Part shown: piece by piece, positions 52,683 to 61,526 of the stretch | How positions within the stretch are numbered: the first letter of the stretch is position 1 | Layout: every line of letters begins with the position of its first letter | Program-made: the position numbers and the translations under genes | The notes under the pieces: generated by a model | Database searches by the model: none | What the model saw: only the letters and a program-made list of their open reading frames with translations | What the model was told of the DNA's origin: nothing | From: Kumtagia sp963820075 | Lineage (GTDB): Bacteria > Pseudomonadota > Alphaproteobacteria > Rhizobiales > Rhizobiaceae | Length of the DNA: 64,000 bases | Assembly: GCA_963820075.1 (NCBI GenBank) | Contig: CAWFYS010000013.1 | Coordinates: 62,001-126,000 of the forward strand | Reading direction: 5' to 3'

Positions 52683-53660
52683 ATGAGACTGACCAAGACA
52701 TTGCTCGCGGCGGCGGCGCTATCGTCGATGGCCGGACCGGCTTGCGCGCAGGCGATCGGCGACGGCCTCGTCATGTATATGCAGATGGGCGGCAACGCCG
52801 GCGACGGCGCCACGCTGGCCCGCCAGACCGGCGCGTCGCAGGCTGCCAAGGCGCTTGGCGTCGATCTCAAGGAGCAGTTCTCCGCATGGGCGCCCGAGAC
52901 CATGATCAACCAGTTCAAGGAAGCGGTTGCAGCCAGGCCGAACTGCATTGAAATCATGGGCCACCCGGGCAGCGACGCTTTCCGTGACCTGGTCAAGGAC
53001 GCCGTCGGGCAAGGCATAGTCGTCACCATCGGGAACTCTCCGATGACCGACCTGCAGGCGGATTTCGGCCCCATGGGCACCGGCTATGCCGGCGTCGATC
53101 TCTACGCGGGCGGCAAGCTCACCGCCGAGTTGATGCTGGCCAAGGGGCTCAAGGCGGGCGACGAGGCCATGGTCTACGGCGTCTTCAGTCAGGCCGAGCG
53201 CGGCCAGTCCGAAAAGGGCCTGGCCGATACGCTGGAGGCCGCCGGCCTCAAGGTCGAACGGCTTGAGATCACCCAGGAAGTCAACAGCGACGTATCGCTC
53301 GGCGTTCCGGTTCTGGTGTCCTACATCCAGGCCCATCCTGCTCTGAAGGCGATAGGCACCCAGCACGGCGGCGTCACCGGCAGCCTGGCGGAAGTGCTGC
53401 AGAAGGCAGGCAAGCAGCCGGGCGACATCATCGTCGCGGGCATCGACCTGGCGCCTGCGACCATCGACGGATTGAAGTCCGGCTATGTGTCGGCGACGCT
53501 CGACCAGTTGCTCTACCTGCAGGGCTTCATGCCGGTCCTTCAATGCGTCATGACGGCGAAGTACAAGATGCCGGGCCTGTCGCTTAATACGGGAGCCGGC
53601 ACGGTTACGCCCGATACCATCGATTCGCTTATCGAACTGATCGACGCGGGCATCCGGTAG
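52683..53660 (+). CDS. Sugar ABC transporter substrate-binding protein
   Basis: A 325-aa periplasmic binding protein of the ribose/LacI type with an N-terminal signal peptide (TLLAAAALSSMAGPACAQA). Binding-lobe segments NQFKEAVAARPNCIEIMGHP and IIVAGIDLAPATIDGLKSG are seen. AAGGGAGGG lies before the ATG. Because the family also takes autoinducer-2 and polyols, the ligand is open. A hairpin terminator follows the gene. Confidence 0.9.
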   Translation: MRLTKTLLAAAALSSMAGPACAQAIGDGLVMYMQMGGNAGDGATLARQTGASQAAKALGVDLKEQFSAWAPETMINQFKEAVAARPNCIEIMGHPGSDAFRDLVKDAVGQGIVVTIGNSPMTDLQADFGPMGTGYAGVDLYAGGKLTAELMLAKGLKAGDEAMVYGVFSQAERGQSEKGLADTLEAAGLKVERLEITQEVNSDVSLGVPVLVSYIQAHPALKAIGTQHGGVTGSLAEVLQKAGKQPGDIIVAGIDLAPATIDGLKSGYVSATLDQLLYLQGFMPVLQCVMTAKYKMPGLSLNTGAGTVTPDTIDSLIELIDAGIR

Positions 53661-53975
53661 GGATCATTTTCGGAAGGCGGCTGCGCGGGTGCCTGGCTCC
53701 GCGGCCGCCTTTTGCCATGAATTGCGCACTCGATAGACTTTTGGACGGCGCGGCAATAGACTTTCGGGAAGCTGCCGCGAGAGCTTCGTCATCACGGACG
53801 GAATACTTGTCACTGGCCAGAATCCAGCCTCTTCAAGAGCGGGGGCGGGCGCTGCTGAAGCTTCTGGCCTGATGAGCGTAGCGGCCGTCCAGCGCCGGCT
53901 GTGGGGAGATTCGGCTAAAAACAGGACCTTATGCGCCAGTGAAGTCGGTCCGGAGCGCCAATCAGGGAGTTCGAC
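53661..53975. other. Gene-free stretch after the sugar importer
   Basis: Apart from the terminator at 53676-53713, nothing is recognised in these 315 bp. There is no frame with both a ribosome site and a family resemblance. The promoter of the VOC gene should lie near the right end. Confidence 0.4.
53676..53713 (+). terminator. Rho-independent terminator after the sugar ABC operon
   Basis: GGCGGC at 53676-53681 pairs with GCCGCC at 53704-53709 through a GC-rich stem (CGCG inside), followed by TTTT. It lies 15 bp after the binding-protein stop. Confidence 0.7.
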
Positions 53976-54629
53976 ATGACCAATACTCAGGTGAGCGGCG
54001 AAACTGCAATCGGAACCCCGACAGCGCGGACCGTCGACATGAAGCTTGAGGTCGTCGTCATACCCGTTGCGGACGTCGATCGTGCCAAGGGCTTTTACGG
54101 CGGCCTGGGTTGGAGACTGGATGCCGACTTCGTCGTGGGCGATGCGTTTCGGGTCGTACAGTTCACGCCTCCAGGTTCATCCTGTTCGATCCACTTCGGC
54201 ACGGGAGTCACGTCGGCCGTGCCGGGCTCGGCGCGCGGACTTTTTCTCGTGGTGTCCGACATCGAGGCGGCGCGCGCCGAACTTGTCGATCGCGGTGCGG
54301 AGGTGAGCGAACTATTCCACCGCAACGTCGGCGAAGGCCCCCTGAGCGGCCCGGATCCGGAGCGGCGCAGCTACTTTTCGTACGCAACGTTCAGCGATCC
54401 GGACGGCAACGGATGGCTTTTGCAGGAGGTCACGGAGCGATTGCCCGGACGCGTGGACACGGACGACACGACATTCACCTCGTCGACCGAGCTTGCGGCC
54501 GCGCTCCGGCGTGCAGCGGCCGCGCATGGCGAGCACGAAAAGCGGACGGGCCAACACGATGTGAACTGGCCGGACTGGTACGCCGAGTACATCGTCCAGG
54601 AGCAGGCCGGCAAGCCGCTGCCGCTATGA
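53976..54629 (+). CDS. VOC-family protein with C-terminal extension
   Basis: A 217-aa protein: a vicinal oxygen chelate module (LEVVVIPVADVDRAKGFYGG; SYATFSDPDGNGWLLQEV) and a C-terminal tail of about 65 residues ending DWYAEYIVQEQAGKPLPL, shared by a subgroup of glyoxalase-like proteins. Function is unknown. It is a lone gene; a dispersed repeat follows about 110 bp downstream. Confidence 0.85.
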   Translation: MTNTQVSGETAIGTPTARTVDMKLEVVVIPVADVDRAKGFYGGLGWRLDADFVVGDAFRVVQFTPPGSSCSIHFGTGVTSAVPGSARGLFLVVSDIEAARAELVDRGAEVSELFHRNVGEGPLSGPDPERRSYFSYATFSDPDGNGWLLQEVTERLPGRVDTDDTTFTSSTELAAALRRAAAAHGEHEKRTGQHDVNWPDWYAEYIVQEQAGKPLPL

Positions 54630-54741
54630 GCCAGAGTTTCGAACCGGATTGCAGGGTGCCTCGCCGACGGAGGTGAAGCTCTGATCTTCGGCAATCCATA
54701 TTTCAATACGCCCGCTTGCGCCAAACGCCGGGCGATGAAGG

Positions 54742-54836
54742 CTAAGCAGGTTCCGGAAAAGTGTCTCACGGTTTTCCGACAGAAACCTTCGACAATACAA
54801 GAGGCTAAGCAGGCGAAGCCACGCAAGTCTGCTTAG
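54742..54836 (-). repeat. Dispersed ~100 bp hairpin repeat, copy 6 (inverted)
   Basis: The element is read on the minus strand: CTAAGCAGACTTGCGTGG to GGAACCTGCTTAG. It sits between the convergent VOC and AbrB genes. Confidence 0.85.
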
Positions 54837-54853
54837 CCGAACACTCTCGCGCC

Positions 54854-55942
54854 TTACGGTCCCACCGCGCGGGCCACGAGCCGCACAAGCGCCGGGCCGA
54901 ACAGCAGCACGAACAGCAGCCGCGCCGATTGCAGCGCCATGATGAAGGAGAGGTTCACGTCGTGCGATGCCGCCGCGATGATGGCGACCGAGTCGAGGCC
55001 GCCCGGGCTGGTGGCAAGATAGGCGGTCAGCGGGTCTATGCCGAGTTCGTGGCTGAGCAGCCAGGCGATGCCGCCGCAAAAGCCCATGAGCAGCAGGATG
55101 GAGAACATCACCTGCGGCAGGACGCGCAGAGCATGCATCACCACCGGGCGGGTGAAGTTCAGCCCGATGGCCCAGCCGACGACCGCGTAGCTGACCGCCT
55201 TCAGCCATTCCGGGATCTGTAAATCGACGCCAAAGCCGAGATGCAACGGCATGGCGATCAGGACCGCGCCGAGAAAGTAGGGCGAGGGCAGGCGGACGGC
55301 CTTGCCTATCATGCCGGACATTGCCGCGACGCCCAAAGTGGCGGCCAGCGCCGGCCAGTGGATCGGCGGAAACCATGCGTGCGTGGGCATCGGCGTGCCG
55401 GAGGTATCGACCCATAGGCGCGCGACGAAGGCGGCGGCCAGCGTGACCATGACGACGCGCAGATACTGCATGAAGGCGACGAGGCGGGCATCGGCGCCGA
55501 AGGCATCCGCCATCAGCACCATCGCCGTTGCGCCGCCGGGCGCGGAGCCCCACACCGCGGTCGAGCCTGGCAGGATGCCGAGGCGGCTGATCGACCAGCC
55601 GAGGAAGCTCGAAGCAAGAAGCGTGGACGCAACCGCGAGGAGGATGATCGGCCAGTCGCTCAGGAAAGAGCTGAAGATCGACACGTCGATGGAGGTTGCG
55701 ACCAGACAGCCGACGACGGCCTGCCCCGCGCCGAAGAGGTTGCGCGGCATGCGGATCGTCGCGCCGGCCGTGCCCGCGCAAGCCGCGACAAGCATCGGGC
55801 CGATCAGCAGCGCGGCGGGAAACGCGACACGCGTGAGCAGGAAGACGAGGACAGCGGAGCCGGCGGCGAGCAGGAGCCACTGGAAGAGTTTCGGCATGGC
55901 AGTGAAAGGACCGGCGGCATTCGAAGCAGGCGAAGGAGGCAT
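54854..55942 (-). CDS. AbrB-family membrane protein (putative ammonia monooxygenase-like)
   Basis: A 362-aa integral membrane protein with about ten helices in two similar halves: RMPRNLFGAGQAVVGCLVATS and QIPEWLKAVSYAVVGWAIG, and GSAPGGATAMVLMADAFGAD and TSPGGLDSVAIIAAASHDV. This duplication is typical of the AbrB (TIGR03082) family, whose old name ammonia monooxygenase is misleading. AAGGAGG is just before ATG 55942. Function unproven; probably a transporter. Confidence 0.88.
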   Translation of the reverse strand: MPPSPASNAAGPFTAMPKLFQWLLLAAGSAVLVFLLTRVAFPAALLIGPMLVAACAGTAGATIRMPRNLFGAGQAVVGCLVATSIDVSIFSSFLSDWPIILLAVASTLLASSFLGWSISRLGILPGSTAVWGSAPGGATAMVLMADAFGADARLVAFMQYLRVVMVTLAAAFVARLWVDTSGTPMPTHAWFPPIHWPALAATLGVAAMSGMIGKAVRLPSPYFLGAVLIAMPLHLGFGVDLQIPEWLKAVSYAVVGWAIGLNFTRPVVMHALRVLPQVMFSILLLMGFCGGIAWLLSHELGIDPLTAYLATSPGGLDSVAIIAAASHDVNLSFIMALQSARLLFVLLFGPALVRLVARAVGP

Positions 55943-55952
55943 GGCCTCCTTC

Positions 55953-56117
55953 TAGAGCAAGTTGCGATTGGATTGAACCATTCTGCCGGTGTCGGTTTGG
56001 GCCAAATCCATCGGGCTTCGGCTCGGCCGTACCACCGGTACGACCTTCACCAAACCCCTCGACCTTGACCCAAACCGACACCGGCAGAATGGTTCAATCC
56101 AATCGCAACTTGCTCTA
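55953..56117. repeat. 165 bp palindromic element with 49 bp perfect arms
   Basis: The left arm (55953-56001, starting TAGAGCAAGTTGCGATTGG) is exactly inverted at 56069-56117. The centre has a GTACC-ACC-GGTAC palindrome. It lies 10 bp upstream of the AbrB gene start, in its promoter region. A related short piece (CAACTTGCTCTAACC) is at about 14100-14115. Confidence 0.8.
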
Positions 56118-56282
56118 ACCCATCCTGCCCGCATTCGATATGATCCGCCCGATATGCATTCGCTGCGCCAACGCCAGTGAATGTCGTCGTTCGTCCGGTC
56201 GATCGACAACAGCACCAGGGCGGAGGTTCCGCGGCCCCGGCAAGCTGGTGCTCGCAGGCTTTGAGCCGAATGGTCCGTTCTT

Positions 56283-56976
56283 CTACTGCCTTTGCGACCT
56301 TACATAGCCGATATAGCCGCGGACATCGGCGGCAGGTTCGGCATAGGCGCTGCCGAGCGACTTTTCCATCGCGGCCACATAGGCCGTCGCCCAATCCGGC
56401 AGCGGATAGTCGATCACCGCCAGGAATTCGAGAGTCGCGGCAAGCCTGATGTCGGCGATCGACGGCTTGTCCCCGCCGATGAAGGGCTTTCCGTCCATGT
56501 AGAATTTGTGGAAGACCTCCAGCGGCTCGGCGAGCGCTTCGACCGCTGCCACGCGCGCTTTCTCCTTGGTCTCGGCGTCGGCATCGCTGGCGCCGACTTC
56601 ACCCGGATATTGCGGGAAATTCGAGCGCCGGATAGGTCGCCCGCGCCAGATAGGGATAGAAGGTGCCGATCAGGTAGAACATGGCGCTGTCGATCATCGC
56701 GCGCTTTGCCGGATCCTTCGGATAGAATTCCTCAAGGCCGTGCTTGTTGCAGAGATACTGCATGATCGCGCAGCTCTCCCACAAGGCGCCCTTCGGCAAG
56801 TCCTCCGCTTCGATCATCGGCGTCAGATGCGACGGACACCTCGCCAGATATTCCGCCGAGCGCGTCTGTCCGTAGACATCGTTCTCGCTGAAATCGAGGC
56901 CGGCGGCCCGCACGAAGACCCGAGCCGTCATGTTGTTGACGCTCGGCTTGATCACATTGAGTGTTATAGCAGCCAT
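56283..56976 (-). pseudogene. Glutathione S-transferase, single frameshift
   Basis: From ATG 56976 (ribosome site AGGGAGG) the frame gives a GST N-terminal domain (FVRAAGLDFSENDVYGQTR; AIMQYLCNKHG) and stops early at 56599. The C-terminal domain (EPLEVFHKFYMDGKPFIGG; PSIADIRLAATLEFLA) is in another frame to 56283. The break is at a short C run about 56607; one base fewer restores ALEFPQYPGEVG. The 694 bases are 3n+1. It is the last gene of a four-gene minus-strand run, all disrupted. Confidence 0.75.
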
Positions 56977-57007
56977 GATTGTTCCTCCCTTTGGCAGTCA
57001 CGCAGAT

Positions 57008-57590
57008 TCAGTACGGATTCTTCGGCTCCCGATCCGCCGACAGCGTGGATCTCGACCGCGCGATCAGCGCCTCGATGGCATCGGCCAGGTGCACCTCGGC
57101 GATATTGTAGTCGCCGCGCGCCACCCTGATCCTGTGCGCCTCCATCAGCACATCGGCGTGGGTAAACCCAAGCGGCGGCTCGAAACGATAGGAAGCAAGC
57201 TCGATCAGCAGGCCGAGCGGGTCCTGAAAGTAGATGGAATCCATGAAGCCGCGGTCCTTGACGCCGCTGTGCTTGATCTTGCGCTCATCGAGCCGCGCCG
57301 ACGGCCTGCAGGAATGTTACGCGCGAGACCGAAAACGCGATGTGGTGCACGCAGCCGATATCGGTCGGCGTGCGCGTGGGTTCGGGCTTGCGGGTCTCAT
57401 CGGTGAAGATCGTGATGAGGCGGCCGTCGCCCGGATCGAAATAGAGGTGACTTTCCGAAGCCTTGTCGAGGTTCGGCTGCTCGAAGACGAAAGGCATGCC
57501 GAGCACGCCTTCCCAGAAATCGATCGATGTCTGCCGGTCCGCGCCGACCAGCGTGATATGATGGACCCCTTGCGACTGAAGTTTTCGCAT
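57008..57590 (-). pseudogene. VOC-family ring-cleavage-dioxygenase-like protein, frameshifted
   Basis: ATG 57590, after GGGAGGACG, starts MRKLQSQGVHHITLVGADRQ, a VOC module. Then GCVHHIAFSVSR begins the second module and the frame stops at 57285. The other frame continues LDERKIKHSGVKDRGFMDSI and YFQDPLGLLIELAS, ending at 57008. The length of 583 is 3n+1, consistent with one extra base near 57297. Restored, it would be a two-module extradiol-type or glyoxalase protein of about 193 aa. Confidence 0.7.
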
Positions 57591-57617
57591 TGCCGTCCTC
57601 CCTGTTTTGCCGGTGCC

Positions 57618-58927
57618 TCAGTGCTGCACCAGTTTCGACTTGTACTCGCTGCGCTGAAGGCTTCCCCACGGCACAATGTCTATCCGCGTGGAAACGACAA
57701 GCACGTCGCGAATTCGTTTTCTGAATTTTTTCCGCCAGTTGCGGGTCGTCCTCGACAGTCTTGGCCAGTTCCACGGAAATCGGCAAGGGCGGCTCCTGCC
57801 TGACGCCCGGAGCCGACGGCCTGACCAGAATGACGCCGCTGACGGCAGGCGTGAATTCATTCACGACCTCCCGGATCGCCGAGGGAAAGACGTTCACGCC
57901 GCGCACGATCAGCATATCGTCGGTGCGGCCGATGCAGCGCACCCTTGGCGCCGTCCGCCCGCATCGGCACGCCGACGTCCAGACCTCGACATGGTCGCGG
58001 GTGCGGAACCTGAGCAGCGGCGCGGCCTGATGCCGGAGATGGGTCAGCACCAGTTCGCCCTTTGCGCCATCCTCCATGGCGATCAGGCTCGCCGCTTTCG
58101 GGATCGACCAGTTCGGCGTGGACGAAACCGCGGGCGCCCAGATGCATGCCGCATTGTTCCTCGCATTCCCCCCAAAGCGAGATCCCGATATCGCCGATGC
58201 CCATCACCTCGGTGACCTTGGCGCCCCACCCTCCTCGCAGGCGCGCTCGCAATGCGCGGTCTCGCCGCCGCCCGGCTCGCCCGCGACGAGCAGCCGCCGG
58301 ACGCTCGATCCGCTCAGGTCGAAATCGCGATCGGCGGCCCATTCGACCAGATAGGCCGCGTAGGACGGCGTCATCACGGCGGCCGTGGGCTTCAGCAGGC
58401 GGATGGCGGTCATCAGCCTTTCGGTGTTGCCCGTGCCGACCGGAATGTGGCACATGCCGAGCCGGTCGAAGGCGCCGAGGGCGGCGCCGGCGACGAACGG
58501 GCCGGCATTGTAGGTCGAAACGATCGCCTCGCCCGGAACGATGCCCGAGGCCGAGTAGCTGCGGGCCGACATCGTCACCCAATCGTCGAGGTCCCCAGCC
58601 GTCAGCGGAATGTAGCTCGGCGTCCCGGTCGTTCCGCTCGTGGAGAAGATGCGCACGATCCGGTCCAGCGGAGCCGCGAGATGGGTGCCCATCGGCTCGG
58701 CTTGCGCTGCAACTCGCCCTGATCTCGCTCTTTTCGGTGAAGGGAAGATCGCGCTATCGCGTCGAGACCACCGATCTTGCTCCGGCGTTGCCCAATCCGG
58801 CGCGTTCGAGCTTTGCCTGATAGAAGCGGGAATGCGCCAGCAGATATTCGATCTGCTTTCGATAGAGGACATCGTCGAGCCGAAACTGCTCGCTCCACGG
58901 AAACTTCTCGATATCCGCTTCAAGCAT
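57618..58927 (-). pseudogene. Phenylacetate-CoA ligase-like AMP-forming enzyme, multiply frameshifted
   Basis: The start ATG 58927 follows the previous stop within 3 bp and reads MLEADIEKFPWSEQFRLDDV. The adenylation motif FSTSGTTGTPSYIPLTAGD is in a second frame, and AKVTEVMGIGDIGISLWG in a third. RFRTRDHVEVW with GRTDDMLIVRGVNVFPSAI (the C-terminal hinge) is in another, and IRDVLVVSTRIDIVPWGS closes at 57618. At least four frame changes occur (about 58750, 58250, 58080 and 57700). This is the PaaK fold for aryl-CoA formation, not functional as read. Confidence 0.7.
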
Positions 58928-58929
58928 GG

Positions 58930-59725
58930 TCAGGCACCGCCGTCGCCGCCATTCTCGTAGGTGACTGCCGCTTCGGCATGCGCCGCCATGGTGAAGCCGA
59001 CCGGGTTTTGCTGCTCCTCCGCAAGATGGGCGAGAATGCCGCCGGCGCGCGCCAGCAGCGGGATCGCCTTGATCATCGCCGCCGGAAACTCGAGGTCGAG
59101 AAGCACCGCCGCGATCGGCATCGACACATTCATGACCAGCGGCTTGCCCCAAACTTCGGCGACCGCGTTGCGGATGCGCCGCGCCATGTCCACATTGGGG
59201 CCGCTGACATTGCGCAGATCGGCAAGCTGCAAGAATCCGTTCGGCGCGCGGGTCGACCGGACGATGCACCGGATGTCCGAAACCCGGCACCTTCGCGCCG
59301 GCATTGCGAATGTCCCGCACCAGTTCCAAAGCAACGGCATCCGCATCGTCGCCGGCCGCAATCCTGCCGTGCGCCTGCGTCAGAAGCTTGCCGCACAGTT
59401 CGGACGTTCCGAGCCAGAACGGGACCGCAGCCGAGAAGCCCGGCGGCCAGCGCGCCCTGCAGCGATCGGGGATCGGCGGCAAGCGTCATCCGCGCCGCCT
59501 GCACCGTCGGCATCATGCCGTGCTCGGCGATCGCGATAAGCAGGAGGTCCAGAAAATAGCGCTGGTTCTCGGTGGGCTCATGGCCGGTCAGCAGCAGATG
59601 GAAATATTCGGTGAAACCGAGCCGTCCCATGAGGTCACGCAGAGATCGCGACCGCGCACTTCGACGCCGTCCGCCCTGGCGGTGCAGATTTTGGTGATCG
59701 CCGCGCCGGGTTTGCCGATATGCAC
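58930..59725 (-). pseudogene. Citryl-CoA lyase / citrate-synthase-like protein, frameshifted
   Basis: The likely GTG start is 59725 (HIGKPGAAITKICTARAD). The frame then changes near 59650 to MGRLGFTEYFHLLLTGHEPT, again near 59430 to LGTSELCGKLLTQAHGRIAA with KVPGFGHPVHRPVDPRAERI, and near 59235 to LADLRNVSGPNVDMARRI, ending at 58930. GHPVHRPVDPR is the citryl-CoA lyase signature. The net length of 796 is 3n+1. It is the first gene of the broken operon, and the next start follows within 3 bp. Confidence 0.7.
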
Positions 59726-59824
59726 GGTGCCTCCCCTGGATTGATTTTCTTCGGCGCGACAGATTTCGCGTGCGAAGCGCCGACGGCAGCGGCGATCCTA
59801 GTTCAGATTTGGCCAACGTGCCAG

Positions 59825-59930
59825 CTAAGCAGGTTCCGGAAAAGTGTGTCACGGTTTTCCGACAGAAACCTGCGACAAAACAAGAGGCTGAGCAGGCGAA
59901 GCGTGGGCGAAGCCACGCAAGTCTGCTTAG
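59825..59930 (-). repeat. Dispersed ~100 bp hairpin repeat, copy 7 (inverted)
   Basis: The element is read on the minus strand: CTAAGCAGACTTGCGTGG, with the extra CACGCTTCGCC unit, to GGAACCTGCTTAG. It separates the broken operon from the MoaD-like gene. Confidence 0.85.
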
Positions 59931-59969
59931 GCTCGGCATCTGAGGCAAGTCCGGTTCGGGTCAGCGCCG

Positions 59970-60245
59970 TCAACCGCCACTGATTGCCGTCAGCACGAAG
60001 ACTTCCGTCCCGGGCTTGAGCGGCGTGTCGAGCCGCGCGCGCTCGCCATCGATGAAGATGTTGATGTGTTTGCGAATGGCCGGACTGCTGTCGCAAATGC
60101 GGTCGCGCATGCCCGGCCATCTTTCGTTAAGCGCGTCGACCATGTCGCGCACCGTCCGCGCCGGCACTTCCACCCGCCGGGGCGAGCCCGGAAACAGGTC
60201 CACGAGCACGCCCGGCAGGCGGACTGTGACGAGGGGATTGTCCAT
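59970..60245 (-). CDS. MoaD/ThiS-family small protein
   Basis: A 91-aa beta-grasp protein. VTVRLPGVLVDLFPGSPRRV, then HINIFIDGERARLDTPLKPG and the C-terminal ISGG fit the MoaD/ThiS fold, with the diglycine end used for adenylation and sulfur transfer. It starts 22 bp after the BNR-repeat gene on the same strand. The nearby moaE or thiG partners are absent, so a dedicated sulfur-carrier role outside molybdopterin is possible but unproven. Confidence 0.85.
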   Translation of the reverse strand: MDNPLVTVRLPGVLVDLFPGSPRRVEVPARTVRDMVDALNERWPGMRDRICDSSPAIRKHINIFIDGERARLDTPLKPGTEVFVLTAISGG

Positions 60246-60267
60246 TTCGATCAATCCGCCGCTTCTT

Positions 60268-61350
60268 CTATCGTTCCACCGCCAGCGTCTCCACCGACAG
60301 GATGGTCGGCAGGTGTTCGGCGATCGCCGTCCAGCTTTCGCCCTCGTCGGCGCTGGCAAAAAGCGTTCCCGAACTGGTGCCGAAATAGACGCCTGCGGGC
60401 TCCCGCCGGTCCGTGGCCATTGCCTGCCGCAGCACGCCGAAATAGGCGTTCTTCTGCGGCAGCCCGTCGCGCATTGCCTGCCAGTTCCTGCCGGCGTCAG
60501 CCGTGCGCCACACCGCCGCCTTGGCATCCGGAACAAAGCGGCCGGCCTGGTCGCCATTGAGCGGCAACAGGAACAGTTTGTCGGGATCGCGCGGATGGGC
60601 GGCGGCCGGGAAACCGAAAGTCGAAGGCAGGCCGGCCTCGATGCTGTCCCAGGTCCGGCCGCCGTTTTCGCTGACATACATGCCGCAGTGGTTCTGCTGG
60701 TAGAGGCGTTCTTCCGTGCCCGGAGCCATGACCAGGCAGTGCACGCACTGGCCGAATTCCGGATAGTTCTGTCCCTCCGGCAGGAAATCGGCGCGCGTGC
60801 CGCGGTTGCGCGGCTCCCAATTCCTGCCGCCGTCGGCGCTGTGGAACACGCCGGCCGCCGAGATGCCGATCCAGATGCGGTCCTCGTCATGCGGATGCAA
60901 GACCAGCGAGTGCAGGATCAGGCCGGCGCCGCCGGGAGTCCAGTGTTCGCGCGACGGGTGGTTCCGCAGTCCCTCGATATGCGACCAGGTCTCGCCCCGA
61001 TCGTCGCTGCGGAAGAGGCCGGCCGGCTGCACCCCGGCATAGAGGCTGCCGTTGCGCGCGGCGAGGCTCCACACCGCCTTGACCGGCTCTTCGCCGGTCT
61101 CGTAGGCGAGCCCCTCGCTGGAATGCGTCCAGGTCTCGCCGAGGTCGGTCGATTTCCAGACCGCCGGGCCGAACCATTCATTGCCGCCGCCGGCATAGAT
61201 CGTGCCGGTCAGCGGATCGGCGACGACATGGTTCATCGGCCATGTCTCGCAGAAAGGGCCGCGCAACGTCCACTGCCGGCGATCCGCATCGCTCTCGGCA
61301 ACGAAAACGCCCTTCTTGGTTCCGACCAGGACGAGGGTCTTTTCCACCAT
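60268..61350 (-). CDS. BNR/sialidase-type beta-propeller protein
   Basis: A 360-aa protein built of repeated propeller blades with Asp-box-like motifs: VWKSTDLGETWTHSSEGL, LFRSDDRGETWSHIEGL, VFHSADGGRNWEPRNRG, YVSENGGRTWDSIEAGL and LFASADEGESWTAIAEHL. There is no signal peptide, so it should be cytoplasmic despite the sialidase-like fold. No catalytic residues were identified. It is paired with the MoaD-like gene, an association that suggests a shared function. Confidence 0.8.
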   Translation of the reverse strand: MVEKTLVLVGTKKGVFVAESDADRRQWTLRGPFCETWPMNHVVADPLTGTIYAGGGNEWFGPAVWKSTDLGETWTHSSEGLAYETGEEPVKAVWSLAARNGSLYAGVQPAGLFRSDDRGETWSHIEGLRNHPSREHWTPGGAGLILHSLVLHPHDEDRIWIGISAAGVFHSADGGRNWEPRNRGTRADFLPEGQNYPEFGQCVHCLVMAPGTEERLYQQNHCGMYVSENGGRTWDSIEAGLPSTFGFPAAAHPRDPDKLFLLPLNGDQAGRFVPDAKAAVWRTADAGRNWQAMRDGLPQKNAYFGVLRQAMATDRREPAGVYFGTSSGTLFASADEGESWTAIAEHLPTILSVETLAVER

Positions 61351-61526
61351 GTCAGCTTCCTCCGTTCATGATCGCGGCCGTCGTCTCCAGTCGGGCCGCC
61401 GAGGGCGATGGCGACCGGCCTCGCCCCTCCGAGATCGAGGACGCATGACGATCATTCGATCCGACATCGCTGGAGGCGATATTAGCTTCTTTTTTCGCCC
61501 GCCGCATGAGCAGAAGGCGAAGCGCC

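Noticed and set aside
54854..55942. Ammonia monooxygenase subunit
   Set aside because: The old family name is misleading; the duplicated membrane halves show an AbrB-type protein, and no amoCAB genes are near.
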